From contig JAFLUA010000008.1 of NCBI GenBank assembly GCA_022508985.1, positions 1 through 64,000 of the forward strand: a DNA stretch of 64,000 bases, written 5' to 3'. The number at the start of each line of letters is the position of its first letter. Position 1 is the stretch's first letter. Below, in pieces: positions 44,559 to 53,559 of this stretch. Source of the DNA: Muribaculaceae bacterium. Lineage in GTDB: Bacteria > Bacteroidota > Bacteroidia > Bacteroidales > Muribaculaceae. A model generated the notes under the pieces. It saw nothing but the letters and a program-made list of their open reading frames with translations. It was not told where the DNA came from and made no database searches. Position numbers and translations under genes: made by a program.

Positions 44559-45914
44559 ATGCTCGGAGAGACTACCATAGTTTACAACGCCAAGGTGGTA
44601 ACACACACCGGGTGCCGTCAAGGCTGGGTGGAGATAAAAGGTGGTGTCGTTACAGAAAGAGGCGGCGGCACCGAGTGCCCCGCACGTCATGCCGATAAAT
44701 ATCTCGATGCTAAAGGCGCATTCCTCATGCCGGGCCTTGTCGATAGTCACGTCCATTTTCGCGAACCGGGTCTTGAATCTAAAGGCACTATCCGAAGCGA
44801 GAGCTTGGCTGCCGTCGCCGGTGGCGTTTGTACCGTCTTCGATATGCCCAATACCGTGCCGGCGACTACGACCGTGGCACGACTAACCGAAAAAATGCTG
44901 ATGGCTCAGTGGAACGGTTGCTACACTCGCTACCACGCATTGTTAGGCATAACGCCGGGCGGATTATGCGAACTAAAAAAATTGGAGACCGATAGAGCGG
45001 CCGCCGTTAAACTCTTTTTAGGCACGTCGACGGGCGCTATGGCAGCACCCGAAGGACAAGAGCTGGAAGACATCTTCCGCTACTGCGCCGACCATGCCTT
45101 GCCGATAATTGTACATGCCGAAGACAACGATATTATAGCCGCCAACACAGCCGCTGCAATTGCACAATATGGGTCGGCCGATAAAATACCCGTGAGCATG
45201 CATCAAGCTATCCGTTCACGCGAAGCCTGCCTCAAAGCATCGGCAAGAGCTGTAGAATTAGCCGAGCGATTTGGCACGCGCCTGCACTTGGCTCATATCA
45301 GCACCGCCGACGAAGTGCGACAGCTGTTGACCGAAGGCTCAAGTGTCGGGAAACTTATTACAGCCGAGACAACTCCTCTATATCTCGACCCCATCCTGGC
45401 TCATGAGACCAACCGCACGTCGCTCCACAAAGTCAATCCGGCCATCAAAACGCCCGCCGATGCCGAGGCCCTGCGTAATGCTCTTTACACCGGCGCCATC
45501 GATACTATTGGCACCGACCACGCGCCACATCTGCTATCTGAGAAAAAGTTGCCGGGTATAACGGCAGCATCGGGGGCTCCCTCTATTCAGTTTGCACTGC
45601 CACTGATGCTTAGTTACCTTCAGCCCGAAAAAATAGTAGAAAAGATGACGGTTGGGCCGGCTGCCGTTTTCGACCTCGCCTGCAACATTAATTTCGGAGT
45701 CGGACAACCTGCCGACATGACCTTGGTGCGCGAAGTCGAGCCTTACTACATTACGTATAGCGACGTACTGTCGACTTGCGCTTGGACACCCTTTGCGGGG
45801 CGCGAAATACGGCACCGCGTCGAACGAACCTGGGTTGCCGGAAAAGAAGTGTGGAATAACGGGCCTACACAAGGATTCGCCGCCAATATCAACATCTCAA
45901 TCGCAAGGAAATAA
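44559..45914 (+). CDS. pyrC: Dihydroorotase
   Basis: 451 residues, amidohydrolase fold. 'MPGLVDSHVHFREPG' supplies the zinc ligands H64 and H66; 'AVKLFLGTSTG' probably holds the carbamylated Lys; 'HAEDND' and 'HLAHIST' give further His ligands; 'IGTDHAPH' has the catalytic Asp. It closes carbamoyl-aspartate to dihydroorotate in pyrimidine synthesis. The length is that of the class I form; no other pyr gene is adjacent. Last gene of the psd-pyrC run. Confidence 0.93.
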   Translation: MLGETTIVYNAKVVTHTGCRQGWVEIKGGVVTERGGGTECPARHADKYLDAKGAFLMPGLVDSHVHFREPGLESKGTIRSESLAAVAGGVCTVFDMPNTVPATTTVARLTEKMLMAQWNGCYTRYHALLGITPGGLCELKKLETDRAAAVKLFLGTSTGAMAAPEGQELEDIFRYCADHALPIIVHAEDNDIIAANTAAAIAQYGSADKIPVSMHQAIRSREACLKASARAVELAERFGTRLHLAHISTADEVRQLLTEGSSVGKLITAETTPLYLDPILAHETNRTSLHKVNPAIKTPADAEALRNALYTGAIDTIGTDHAPHLLSEKKLPGITAASGAPSIQFALPLMLSYLQPEKIVEKMTVGPAAVFDLACNINFGVGQPADMTLVREVEPYYITYSDVLSTCAWTPFAGREIRHRVERTWVAGKEVWNNGPTQGFAANINISIARK

Positions 45915-45990
45915 TTTCAGCAAAAAACACAACATAGATATGCAATAACTGCCAAAAAATAGGCCAAAATGAAAATTTTAGGGTAAAAAG

Positions 45991-46022
45991 TTTGGCACTT
46001 TGCAAAATAATACATAGATTTG
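45991..46022 (+). promoter_or_regulatory. Promoter (TTTG-N20-TAGATTTG) of the secreted-protein gene
   Basis: TTTG at 45991-45994 and TAGATTTG at 46015-46022 fit the Bacteroidetes consensus. The predicted leader to the ATG at 46178 is about 150 nt, long for this genome. I see no strong fold or other gene in 45915-46177. Confidence 0.7.
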
Positions 46023-46177
46023 CAACGTCATTGCTACGTGCAATTATCTGCTTCAAAAACACAACACGCGGCTTTGACTTTAACGAATTACATAGCTCAT
46101 TCACCTTTCCTCCTCCACAAAGCGCTTCCGATAGCGATGTAAAAAAGATTTGTTAAACAACAATTAAAAATCTGATT

Positions 46178-47413
46178 ATGAAGAAATTTTACACAATGCT
46201 TGCCGCTGTTGCCGTAGTCGCTTCTGCATCTGCTGCTCCCGTGGCCCACAAGACTGAAATCAAAAAATCGGAATTTCAACCTGCAAAAGTTAAAGTTGAA
46301 AACAGCGACCTCTCTAAGGTTGTTGTAAACGCTCCCGCCAAGAAAGCCGCTAAACGTCAAGCTCCGGCCAGAGTTGCTGCATCAGAATTAGCAAACACCA
46401 AGTTAGATTTCTATGTAAACAGCGTTCGCGGTGTAAATTTCGCAGAAGATGAAGAAAACGCCGGTTTCTATACCTTAACAAAAACCTACATGACGGCAAA
46501 AGACAATACGGTTGCAGTCAATGGTTTCTTCGAGGCTGATGTTACAATGGAAGGTACTCTCGACCCAACCACCAACGAGCTCACATTCGAAGTTGGTCAG
46601 ATGAGTATGATAGAGGGTAAATATCCCGCTACCGTTTTTGAACTTGACCTCGAGACCTACGAAATATATGAAGAATTCACTCTTACATACGACCCCAAAT
46701 TCCACAAATTGGTATATACCCCCGGTCTTAGCGAACCTGATGCTAAAGGTAATATCTATTATACCACAGCACTTGTTCTTGCTGAAGGATTTGGCGATGA
46801 AGATGGTTTTTACGGCTACTATTTCGAAGTTGAATTCGCCCTTGTAAACTCTTCAATGTTCTGGTATACTTACAACAGAAACACCGAAGAATTTACAGAA
46901 CACGAAAGCGAAATCTTCGCCGGTACTAACGCCGACCAAAGCGAAATCTACATTACCGGCATCTTCCAAGGCCTGTTTACCAGCGACATCTTCGAGCCTA
47001 TCACATTAGAAGTTGACAAAGTTTCAATGACAGCAACCGCTATAGACCAAGAGATGGCCAACGCCAATACGCCTTATGCTTACTACTTGTGGGGATTCGA
47101 CGATGAAGGTTACCTTGATGATACCGTCGTAACATTCGACATCAAATACGATAGCGACCAATATGGCGACTTTATTACTATGAATACCGACGCCGTTGGT
47201 ATTGCAGACATGAACTTTAATGGCATCGTTGCTTACTATCCCGAAATCTATGTTCCTCTTGTAGATAAATCGGGTGTTAATAACGTAGCCGTTGCCGACG
47301 AAAATGCTCCCGTTGAATATTTCAACCTCCAGGGCGTTCGCGTTGCTAATCCCGAAAATGGCCTCTATATCCGTCGCCAGGGCAACACTGTAACAAAAGT
47401 TATCGTTAAATAA
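46178..47413 (+). CDS. Secreted protein of unknown function with Bacteroidales C-terminal tail
   Basis: 411 residues. Signal peptide 1-20 ('MLAAVAVVASASAAP'), a Lys/Ala-rich linker to about 70, then an acidic, Tyr- and Phe-rich beta-type region with repeated strand-like blocks ('YTLTKTYMTAKDNTVAVNGFFEADVTMEGTLDPTTNELTF', 'FYGYYFEVEFALVNSSMFWYTYN'). The C-terminus 'EYFNLQGVRVANPENGLYIRRQGNTVTKVIVK' is the short tail common on exported Bacteroidales proteins. No catalytic motif is recognised. A strong promoter, long leader and perfect terminator suggest a well-expressed single gene. Confidence 0.8.
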   Translation: MKKFYTMLAAVAVVASASAAPVAHKTEIKKSEFQPAKVKVENSDLSKVVVNAPAKKAAKRQAPARVAASELANTKLDFYVNSVRGVNFAEDEENAGFYTLTKTYMTAKDNTVAVNGFFEADVTMEGTLDPTTNELTFEVGQMSMIEGKYPATVFELDLETYEIYEEFTLTYDPKFHKLVYTPGLSEPDAKGNIYYTTALVLAEGFGDEDGFYGYYFEVEFALVNSSMFWYTYNRNTEEFTEHESEIFAGTNADQSEIYITGIFQGLFTSDIFEPITLEVDKVSMTATAIDQEMANANTPYAYYLWGFDDEGYLDDTVVTFDIKYDSDQYGDFITMNTDAVGIADMNFNGIVAYYPEIYVPLVDKSGVNNVAVADENAPVEYFNLQGVRVANPENGLYIRRQGNTVTKVIVK

Positions 47414-47427
47414 TATCGATTACACCC

Positions 47428-47470
47428 TATAGAAAAAGGTCTGCCTCATTGAGACAGACCTTTTTCTATA
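47428..47470. terminator. Bidirectional terminator
   Basis: A perfect 16-bp stem pairs 47428-47443 with 47455-47470 (core AAAAAGGTCTG/CAGACCTTTTT), serving the secreted protein gene and thioredoxin, which converge here. Confidence 0.92.
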
Positions 47471-47492
47471 TCATAAAACTTGACGACAATGA

Positions 47493-47789
47493 TCAAATAA
47501 AATGGCGCAAGGCCGCTTCAATATCGTCGGCTGAGTGCAAGCCCGATTCACGCCACACCGGCTCGCCATTTTTGAATATTATAAGTGTTGGCACAGAGCG
47601 AACGTCATACTGCGCCGCCAGCCGGCTATTGCCGTCAACATCAATTTTAAGGATAACGACGTCGTCGCCTACTCTCTTTTTAACGTCGTCGATTATAGGG
47701 CCTTGTAGCCGGCAAGGGCCACACCATGAGGCATGAAAGTCGACCAAAGTCGGCTTATCGCTATTTATAATCGTTACAAAGTCTTTCAT
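47493..47789 (-). CDS. trxA: Thioredoxin
   Basis: 98 residues. Active site WCGPC at 22-26 with the usual 'LVDFHASWCGPCR' context, then 'ILKIDVDGNSRLAAQYDVRSVPTLIIFKNGEPV' with the cis-Pro. It reduces disulfides in the cytoplasm with electrons from thioredoxin reductase. No signal peptide. It is convergent with the secreted-protein gene across a strong terminator. Confidence 0.96.
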   Translation of the reverse strand: MKDFVTIINSDKPTLVDFHASWCGPCRLQGPIIDDVKKRVGDDVVILKIDVDGNSRLAAQYDVRSVPTLIIFKNGEPVWRESGLHSADDIEAALRHFI

Positions 47790-47892
47790 AATACTATTGC
47801 TTTAATATCACAACATTATAACAATCACAACCTTAAAAAAGTTCAGTCGCAAAAGCTCTGATGTCGTTTTCTTTCAACAATGGCAATAACAA

Positions 47893-48585
47893 TCACCTGA
47901 TGTTTAGAGCATTGATTTCCGGCGCGACTAATCTCTTGCGTTCGCAGCGGAGTATGCGCCCGGGGAAGCGACGTACGAAGCCGTGATTGTGTGTTGCAAC
48001 GATTACGGCGACACCGTTTTGGGCAGAAATCTCATACAGATGTGCCATAATCTGTAGTCCCGTTTCAGGGTCGAGGTTTCCGGTAGGCTCATCGGCAAGG
48101 ATAAGATCGGGATTATTCAGCAATGCACGCGCAATTACGATACGTTGCTGCTCACCACCCGATAGCTGATGCGGCATCTTGTATGCCTTGGTTGCCATAC
48201 CGACACGATTAAGGACCTCGTTGATACGAGTGTCGCGCTCCATCTTATCTTTCCAGCCGGTAGCTTCAAGAACAAAGTCGAGATTGGCATAAGCGGTGCG
48301 GTCGGGCAGAAGCTGGAAGTCTTGAAAAACAATACCTATGCGGCGGCGCAGAAACGACACCTCCTTGCTGCGGATAGAGGATAAATCATAGTCGAAGATT
48401 CGAGCTTCGCCACTATTTATCGGCACTTCGGCATAGAGCGATTTCAGCAAAGAGGTTTTACCACTGCCTACTCGACCTATGAGATAGATAAATTCACCGG
48501 GATTGACCGAAAACTCTACTTCGCGTAAGGCGACATGCTCGTTACGCAGAATCTCTACGTTTTTATACTCTATAATCTTGTCCAT
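47893..48585 (-). CDS. ftsE: FtsE-like ABC transporter ATPase
   Basis: 230 residues. Walker A 'GRVGSGKT' (37-44), Q-loop '[18 protein letters not shown]', signature 'LSGGEQQR', Walker B 'LILADEPTG', H-loop 'VATHNHGFV'. The '[11 protein letters not shown]' block and the lack of membrane segments match FtsE, the ATPase that with FtsX drives peptidoglycan hydrolases during division. No ftsX is adjacent, so the partner must lie elsewhere. The ATG lies only 4 bp after a -7 box, implying a leaderless mRNA. Confidence 0.85.
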   Translation of the reverse strand: MDKIIEYKNVEILRNEHVALREVEFSVNPGEFIYLIGRVGSGKTSLLKSLYAEVPINSGEARIFDYDLSSIRSKEVSFLRRRIGIVFQDFQLLPDRTAYANLDFVLEATGWKDKMERDTRINEVLNRVGMATKAYKMPHQLSGGEQQRIVIARALLNNPDLILADEPTGNLDPETGLQIMAHLYEISAQNGVAVIVATHNHGFVRRFPGRILRCERKRLVAPEINALNIR

Positions 48586-48589
48586 ACTA

Positions 48590-48620
48590 CAAAGTTACGT
48601 TTTTTAATAGATACTGCAAA
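48590..48620 (-). promoter_or_regulatory. Leaderless ftsE promoter (TTTG-N19-TAACTTTG)
   Basis: On the minus strand TTTG (48620-48617), exactly 19 nt, TAACTTTG (48597-48590), then TAGT and the ATG at 48585. Initiation 5-7 nt after the -7 box would start at the first codon. Confidence 0.75.
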
Positions 48621-48662
48621 GTTTTTTTCGCAGCCGCCGGGTGTTGCGGCAACACCGGGTGT

Positions 48663-48693
48663 TTTGAACTTTCTAAGTTTTTTAGTATTTTTG
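48663..48693 (+). promoter_or_regulatory. Promoter of the LRR-trmB-mrp operon (TTTG-N19-TATTTTTG)
   Basis: TTTG at 48663-48666, exactly 19 nt, TATTTTTG at 48686-48693; leader of about 14 nt to the ATG at 48714. Just upstream, GGTGTTG/CAACACC (48640-48656) forms a stem, and CCGGGTGTT is repeated at 48638-48646 and 48655-48663. Confidence 0.8.
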
Positions 48694-48713
48694 CACTATA
48701 TAAACAAGCTGAT

Positions 48714-50189
48714 ATGATAAAGAAATACAGCCTTTTATTGTATGCGATAGCACTTACCGTAATGCCGTCGGCAGCCATTAGCGTTGTCGGCAGTGCCGGA
48801 GAGCTACGTAATATTATAACAGACTACGCCAACGTGAGCGAGCTAAGTCTTAGCGGCACCGTCGATGCCACCGACCTTTTTTTCATAGCCGAAGTGTTGC
48901 CGTCGCTTCGCACACTCGATATGCGAGAGTGCACCATCGTGGCTTACGTGGGCAATGAAGTCGGACAATTGACATCGTACGGCAACAATGCCATTCCACA
49001 ATCTGTTTTTGCCGGAACGGCCTTGGAAGAGGTGTTGCTACCCGTCGCCGGAGCGATAGAGATTGGCGATTGCGCCTTTGCCGGGACGGCATTGAAATCT
49101 ATAGAAATACCCGCCAATACCGTTGCTGTCGGGCAAGGGGCATTCTCCGGTTGTCCATTTCTCACATCGGTAAAAATAGGGAAATATAAATCGGGGGGCT
49201 ACATTTTCAGCAACTGCCCTGCACTTAGCACTGCCGATGTTACAGGAGCAACGTCGATAGGTATTGCCGATTTTGCGCTATGCACGGCATTGACCAATGT
49301 CAAGGGCAGCGAAAACCTTGAAGAAATAGGGACTGAGGCGTTCAATGCGTGCCTGTCGCTTAGCAATTTTAATTTCGGCGAGAAAATTCACGCTATCGGT
49401 GAATCGGCATTCGCCTATACAGCCCTGTCGAAAGTCGACTTGTCGTCAACATCTATCACACACATCGGCGGTTGGTGCTTTGCCGGGTGTGCGGCGCTGA
49501 GCTCGGTTAAACTCCCCAAGACGGCGACCGAATTAGGGAAAGGTGCTTTTTTCGACTGTAGTTCACTCTCGACTGTATCACTACCGACGGACATTGACAC
49601 TATCAACGATTATACGCTGAAAGGCACTTCTATTAAAGGGATAAATATACCTGAAGGCGTCACTACTATCGGGCGCCTGGCTATGGCCGGAGCGTCGCAA
49701 ACATCAACCGTAGGGCTCCCCTCATCGCTAACATACATCGACGACAACGCAATGGAAGGCATGACCGGACTGAAGACAATATATGCAGCATCATTGCCGG
49801 AGGTGCCCCAACTGGGCAGTGACGTGTGGGCCGGTGTCGACCAAGCATCGGTGCGACTCGAAGTTAACGAAAATATCGCATCACTATACGAAGAAGCGGC
49901 CCAATGGCAAGACTTCGACATTGTGCCAAGCGACCCTGATTCGGGAATCACCGATCCTGCTTCCACTCCGGCATTGCGAGCTTGCATTGTAGGCGAAACA
50001 CTGATTGTAGAGGCAACCGACACTATTAAATCTCTTGAGTTATTTAATGCCTCCGGGGCACTGCTCCTCCGAAAAAGCATAGCCGGCACATCGGTCCAAA
50101 CCAATATATCCGACTTTAACACCAGGATATTTTTAGTAAGGTGTATTTTGGACAACGGCACTGTAGCAACGCTGAAACTTGGCCGTTAA
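48714..50189 (+). CDS. BspA-like leucine-rich-repeat surface protein
   Basis: 491 residues. Signal peptide 1-21 ('LLLYAIALTVMPSAA'); LRR_5 repeats at about 90-370 ('ALKSIEIPANTVAVGQGAFSGCPFLTSVKIG', 'HIGGWCFAGCAALSSVKLP'); a linker; and a C-terminal beta domain with 'LELFNASGALLLRKSIAGTSVQT', similar to type A sorting domains of type IX secretion. It is probably exposed at the cell surface; the ligand is unknown. trmB begins 3 bp after its stop, so it leads an operon otherwise made of housekeeping genes. Confidence 0.87.
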   Translation: MIKKYSLLLYAIALTVMPSAAISVVGSAGELRNIITDYANVSELSLSGTVDATDLFFIAEVLPSLRTLDMRECTIVAYVGNEVGQLTSYGNNAIPQSVFAGTALEEVLLPVAGAIEIGDCAFAGTALKSIEIPANTVAVGQGAFSGCPFLTSVKIGKYKSGGYIFSNCPALSTADVTGATSIGIADFALCTALTNVKGSENLEEIGTEAFNACLSLSNFNFGEKIHAIGESAFAYTALSKVDLSSTSITHIGGWCFAGCAALSSVKLPKTATELGKGAFFDCSSLSTVSLPTDIDTINDYTLKGTSIKGINIPEGVTTIGRLAMAGASQTSTVGLPSSLTYIDDNAMEGMTGLKTIYAASLPEVPQLGSDVWAGVDQASVRLEVNENIASLYEEAAQWQDFDIVPSDPDSGITDPASTPALRACIVGETLIVEATDTIKSLELFNASGALLLRKSIAGTSVQTNISDFNTRIFLVRCILDNGTVATLKLGR

Positions 50190-50192
50190 AAG

Positions 50193-50978
50193 ATGGGAAA
50201 GAATAAATTAAAAAAATTCGGTGAATTGGAGAACAATCCGCTTGTTCTCCAATATCCGTTTCGGGCCATAGAAGCCGGAGGGTTTCCTCTAAAAGGACAA
50301 TGGCACAAAGAATTTTTCCACAACGAAAATCCTATCGTACTCGAGTTGGGGTGTGGTAAAGGCGAGTATACCGTAGGACTGGCACGGCATTTCTCCGACA
50401 GAAATTTTATCGGCATCGATATTAAGGGTGCCCGCATTTGGTCGGGCGCTACGGCCGCCATGAAAGCCGAGATGAAGAACGTGGCTTTTGTACGCACCTC
50501 TATCGAACTACTCGAAGCCTTCTTTGCACCGGGTGAAGTGGCCGAGATATGGATAACTTTTCCCGACCCTCAGATGAAGAAGGTAAACAAGCGTCTCACC
50601 GGTACACGCTTTGTTGAGATGTATCGACGTCTCCTCGCCCCGGGAGGCCTTATACATCTCAAAACCGACAGCCCATTTCTATACACATACACATCTATGA
50701 TGGCGCAGCATAACGAGCTTGAAATAGTGTCGGATATTTCTAATCTTTACGCTACACTATCTGCCGACGACCCGATACTAAACATTCGCACTCACTACGA
50801 GCAGCAATGGCTCGACCGCGGCCTCACTATAAAATATCTTAGCTTCCGACCGGGCACGGCACCGCTTCTTGCCGAGCCCCCCGGCGCCGACGAGATAGAA
50901 CAAGATACCTATCGCAGTTACTCCAGGGGATATATCGAATGTCCTCAATTTGTTGATAAAGACCAAAAAGAACAATAG
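50193..50978 (+). CDS. trmB: tRNA (guanine-N7-)-methyltransferase
   Basis: 261 residues. SAM-binding 'VLELGCGKGEYTVGLARHFSDRNFIGIDIKGARIWSGA', the catalytic region 'EIWITFPDPQMKKVNKRLT' (TrmB signature) and 'GGLIHLKTDSPFLYTYT'. It methylates G46 in the variable loop of many tRNAs. It is slightly longer than E. coli TrmB (239). It lies 1 bp before mrp. Confidence 0.97.
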   Translation: MGKNKLKKFGELENNPLVLQYPFRAIEAGGFPLKGQWHKEFFHNENPIVLELGCGKGEYTVGLARHFSDRNFIGIDIKGARIWSGATAAMKAEMKNVAFVRTSIELLEAFFAPGEVAEIWITFPDPQMKKVNKRLTGTRFVEMYRRLLAPGGLIHLKTDSPFLYTYTSMMAQHNELEIVSDISNLYATLSADDPILNIRTHYEQQWLDRGLTIKYLSFRPGTAPLLAEPPGADEIEQDTYRSYSRGYIECPQFVDKDQKEQ

Positions 50979-50979
50979 A

Positions 50980-52089
50980 ATGGCTTACGACACCATATAC
51001 CCAGCTCTTATTACCGACGCATTATCAACAGTGCGTTACCCAGGTAGCGGCAAAAATATTGTCGAACTGGGCATGCTGGCCGACGACATACGCATCGACG
51101 GCAATCGTGTCTCTTTCACCTTGATTTTCGAAAAGCCTACCGACCCGTTCAAGGCCTCACTATTAAAAACGGCCGAAGCAGCAATACATCTCAAGGCACC
51201 TCATGCCGAAGTTAGTATCAACACCTCCTCGCGCAAAAGTGAGGCAACGGCCCAGCAGAAGCCACCGGTGCTACCGGGCGTGAAAAATATAGTGGGCGTA
51301 TCGTCGGGCAAAGGTGGCGTTGGCAAATCGACAGTAGCGTCCAACCTCGCTGTGGCCCTTGCCGCTGAAGGTTATAGCGTAGGCCTCCTCGATGCCGATA
51401 TTTTCGGCCCCTCGGTGCCTAAAATCTTCGGGCTCGAAAACGTTCAGTTGTATATGCACGAAGTCGATGGCCGCAACCTTATCATACCGGCCGAGGCCTA
51501 TGGCGTTAAAGTATTATCAATAGGCTTTGTCATCGATCCCGGGAGTGCTGCTGTGTGGCGCGGCGCTATGGCGTCGAACGCTTTGCGACAGCTAATAGAG
51601 CAGGCCGACTGGGGCGAGCTCGACTACTTTATCATCGATATGCCACCCGGGACAAGCGACATTCACCTCACTCTTGTGCAGACTCTCGGGCTTACCGGAG
51701 CCATAGTCGTTACCACGCCTCAACAGATTGCTCTTGCCGACGCACGCAAAGGCATCGCAATGTTCCGCGACGAAAAGATAAACGTACCTGTTCTTGGCAT
51801 CGTCGACAACATGGCATGGTTTACACCGGAAAAGCACCCCGACGAGCAGTATTATCTTTTTGGCAAGGAAGGCGCTGTAGCCGCTCTCGCCGACGAATTC
51901 GCACTACCCGTTCTCGCACGCATACCATTGGTAGCATCTGTTGGCGAACATTCCGACAACGGCACCCCTATCGTGCTTGAAAACAGCGTCTCCGCACAAT
52001 TCTTTATGCATCTTGCCCACGAAGTGATCGATGTTGTCGACCGGCGCAACAATTCTTTGCCTCCTACACAGAAAGTAAACATCAACTGA
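50980..52089 (+). CDS. apbC: Mrp/NBP35-type iron-sulfur cluster carrier
   Basis: 369 residues from the ATG at 50980, 1 bp after trmB. N-terminal DUF59/MIP18 domain (about 5-75), then the P-loop ATPase with the deviant Walker A 'GKGGVGKST' at 110-118, 'LLDADIFGPSVPKIFG', 'DYFIIDMPPGTSDIHLTLVQ' and 'GIVDNMAWF'. Mrp/ApbC proteins carry [4Fe-4S] clusters to apoproteins. The usual CxxC motif near the end is not seen: 'VDNMAWFTPEKHPDEQYYLFG' replaces 'NM..F.C..C', a variant found in some Bacteroidetes. Confidence 0.95.
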   Translation: MAYDTIYPALITDALSTVRYPGSGKNIVELGMLADDIRIDGNRVSFTLIFEKPTDPFKASLLKTAEAAIHLKAPHAEVSINTSSRKSEATAQQKPPVLPGVKNIVGVSSGKGGVGKSTVASNLAVALAAEGYSVGLLDADIFGPSVPKIFGLENVQLYMHEVDGRNLIIPAEAYGVKVLSIGFVIDPGSAAVWRGAMASNALRQLIEQADWGELDYFIIDMPPGTSDIHLTLVQTLGLTGAIVVTTPQQIALADARKGIAMFRDEKINVPVLGIVDNMAWFTPEKHPDEQYYLFGKEGAVAALADEFALPVLARIPLVASVGEHSDNGTPIVLENSVSAQFFMHLAHEVIDVVDRRNNSLPPTQKVNIN

Positions 52090-52090
52090 T

Positions 52091-52531
52091 ATGAGTGATA
52101 ATAAATATATTTTAGTTGTTAACGGCCCAAACCTCAACCTACTCGGTAAGAGACAACCCGAGATATACGGCGCTACATCGCTTGAAGACATCAATCGCGA
52201 ACTCGCCACACAGCTGCCGCCCGATTTTGCTTTGATTACCAAGCAATCGAACTGCGAGGGCGAAATTATCGATAACATTCACGAGGCAGGATTCGACCCC
52301 GACTGTGCAGGCATCATTCTGAATGCTGGCGCTTATTCGCATTACTCTCTTGCTATTGCCGACGCTATAGCGGCTGTAAATACTCCCGTAGTCGAGGTGC
52401 ATCTCAGCAACATTTATGCACGCGAAGAGTATCGACACAAATCGGTGATAGCCCCGGTGTGCCGCGGAAGCATTTCGGGATTTGGGCCCCTATCTTATAG
52501 CCTTGCATTGAAAGCGATACTCGAATTATAA
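52091..52531 (+). CDS. aroQ: 3-dehydroquinate dehydratase, type II
   Basis: 146 residues, the normal length of this dodecameric shikimate-pathway enzyme. 'VVNGPNLNLLGKRQPEIYG' carries the catalytic Tyr26; 'ILNAGAYSHYSLAIADAI' binds substrate; 'VEVHLSNIYAREEYRHKSV' supplies the catalytic His104; 'GSISGFGPLSYSLAL' closes the protein. It lies 1 bp after mrp and 2 bp before the epimerase. Confidence 0.98.
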   Translation: MSDNKYILVVNGPNLNLLGKRQPEIYGATSLEDINRELATQLPPDFALITKQSNCEGEIIDNIHEAGFDPDCAGIILNAGAYSHYSLAIADAIAAVNTPVVEVHLSNIYAREEYRHKSVIAPVCRGSISGFGPLSYSLALKAILEL

Positions 52532-52533
52532 GT

Positions 52534-53559
52534 ATGGAAAAATCAATCCTCATAGTCGGTGGCGGCGGTTTTATTGGTGGTTTCATTGCCAAAGAGGCTC
52601 TTCGTCGCGGTTTCAACACTTACGTAGGTGTGCGCGAAAGTACCTCGCGACGATATCTCAACGACGATAGGCTCAAATTTGTCGTTTTAGATTACGACGA
52701 CCCCGATGCTCTTGGATACACGCTAAAAAACCATTTGCCTGAGGCTGGCAGTTGGGACTATATAATATACAATCTCGGGGCCACTAAATGCGCCGACTTT
52801 GCCGACTTTAACCGCATAAACTTCACCTATCTGCGCAATTTCATAAGCGCGCTCGAGGAAGAGCACATCGTTCCTCAGAAATTTTTGTTTATGAGCTCTC
52901 TGAGCGCGTTAGGTCCTGTCGATGAAAAAGACTACAGCCCGATAGACTCTAAGTCGGTGCCTCACCCCAACACCCGCTACGGCCTATCGAAAATAAAAGC
53001 TGAGACATTCCTCGAAACGAAGCCGGACATCCCGTGGATTATATTCCGCCCGACAGGTGTTTACGGCCCACATGAGCAAGACTACCTGATGATGATTAAA
53101 TGCATCGACAAGCACTTCGATTTCGGTGTGGGCTATCGTACGCAGCTTCTCACCTTCATATATGTCGACGACCTTGTGGGAGCAATGTTCGACGCTTTGG
53201 CTTCCGACAAAACTCATCACAAAAAATATATCATTAGCGAGCCGCGGGCTTATACTCAGAAAGAATTTCGCTCGATAGTTGCCGAGGCGCTTGGCCACAA
53301 GTTGGTAATACCGCTTAAATTGCCAATGTGGATTGTTTATGCCGCATCTGTTATCGCAGAAAAGTGGGGCATCATAACTCTCAAGCCTTCAACACTTAAC
53401 CGCGACAAATTCAAGATAATGAAACAGCGTAACTGGAACTGTAGCGTCGACGATGCCATAGCCGACTTTGGATTTCATGCCGACTATTCTTTGCATCGCG
53501 GTATAGAAGCCACCGTGAAAGCTTATTTAGACGAAAAAAATATGGCGACGCGAAAATGA
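52534..53559 (+). CDS. NAD-dependent epimerase/dehydratase
   Basis: 341 residues, extended SDR fold. 'ILIVGGGGFIGGFIAKEALRRG' is the nucleotide-binding loop; 'MSSLSALGP' and 'YGLSKIKAE' give the Ser and YxxxK pair; 'RPTGVYGPHEQDY' follows. Its relatives include sugar epimerases and 3-beta-HSD-like reductases, so the substrate is open. It sits among small housekeeping genes rather than in a glycan cluster, and its last 4 bp overlap the next gene. Confidence 0.88.
   Translation: MEKSILIVGGGGFIGGFIAKEALRRGFNTYVGVRESTSRRYLNDDRLKFVVLDYDDPDALGYTLKNHLPEAGSWDYIIYNLGATKCADFADFNRINFTYLRNFISALEEEHIVPQKFLFMSSLSALGPVDEKDYSPIDSKSVPHPNTRYGLSKIKAETFLETKPDIPWIIFRPTGVYGPHEQDYLMMIKCIDKHFDFGVGYRTQLLTFIYVDDLVGAMFDALASDKTHHKKYIISEPRAYTQKEFRSIVAEALGHKLVIPLKLPMWIVYAASVIAEKWGIITLKPSTLNRDKFKIMKQRNWNCSVDDAIADFGFHADYSLHRGIEATVKAYLDEKNMATRK

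Noticed and set aside
47893-48585. LolD or MacB-type lipoprotein or drug exporter ATPase
   Set aside because: The sequence fits FtsE better and there is no permease or adaptor gene adjacent, though the assignment is not absolute.
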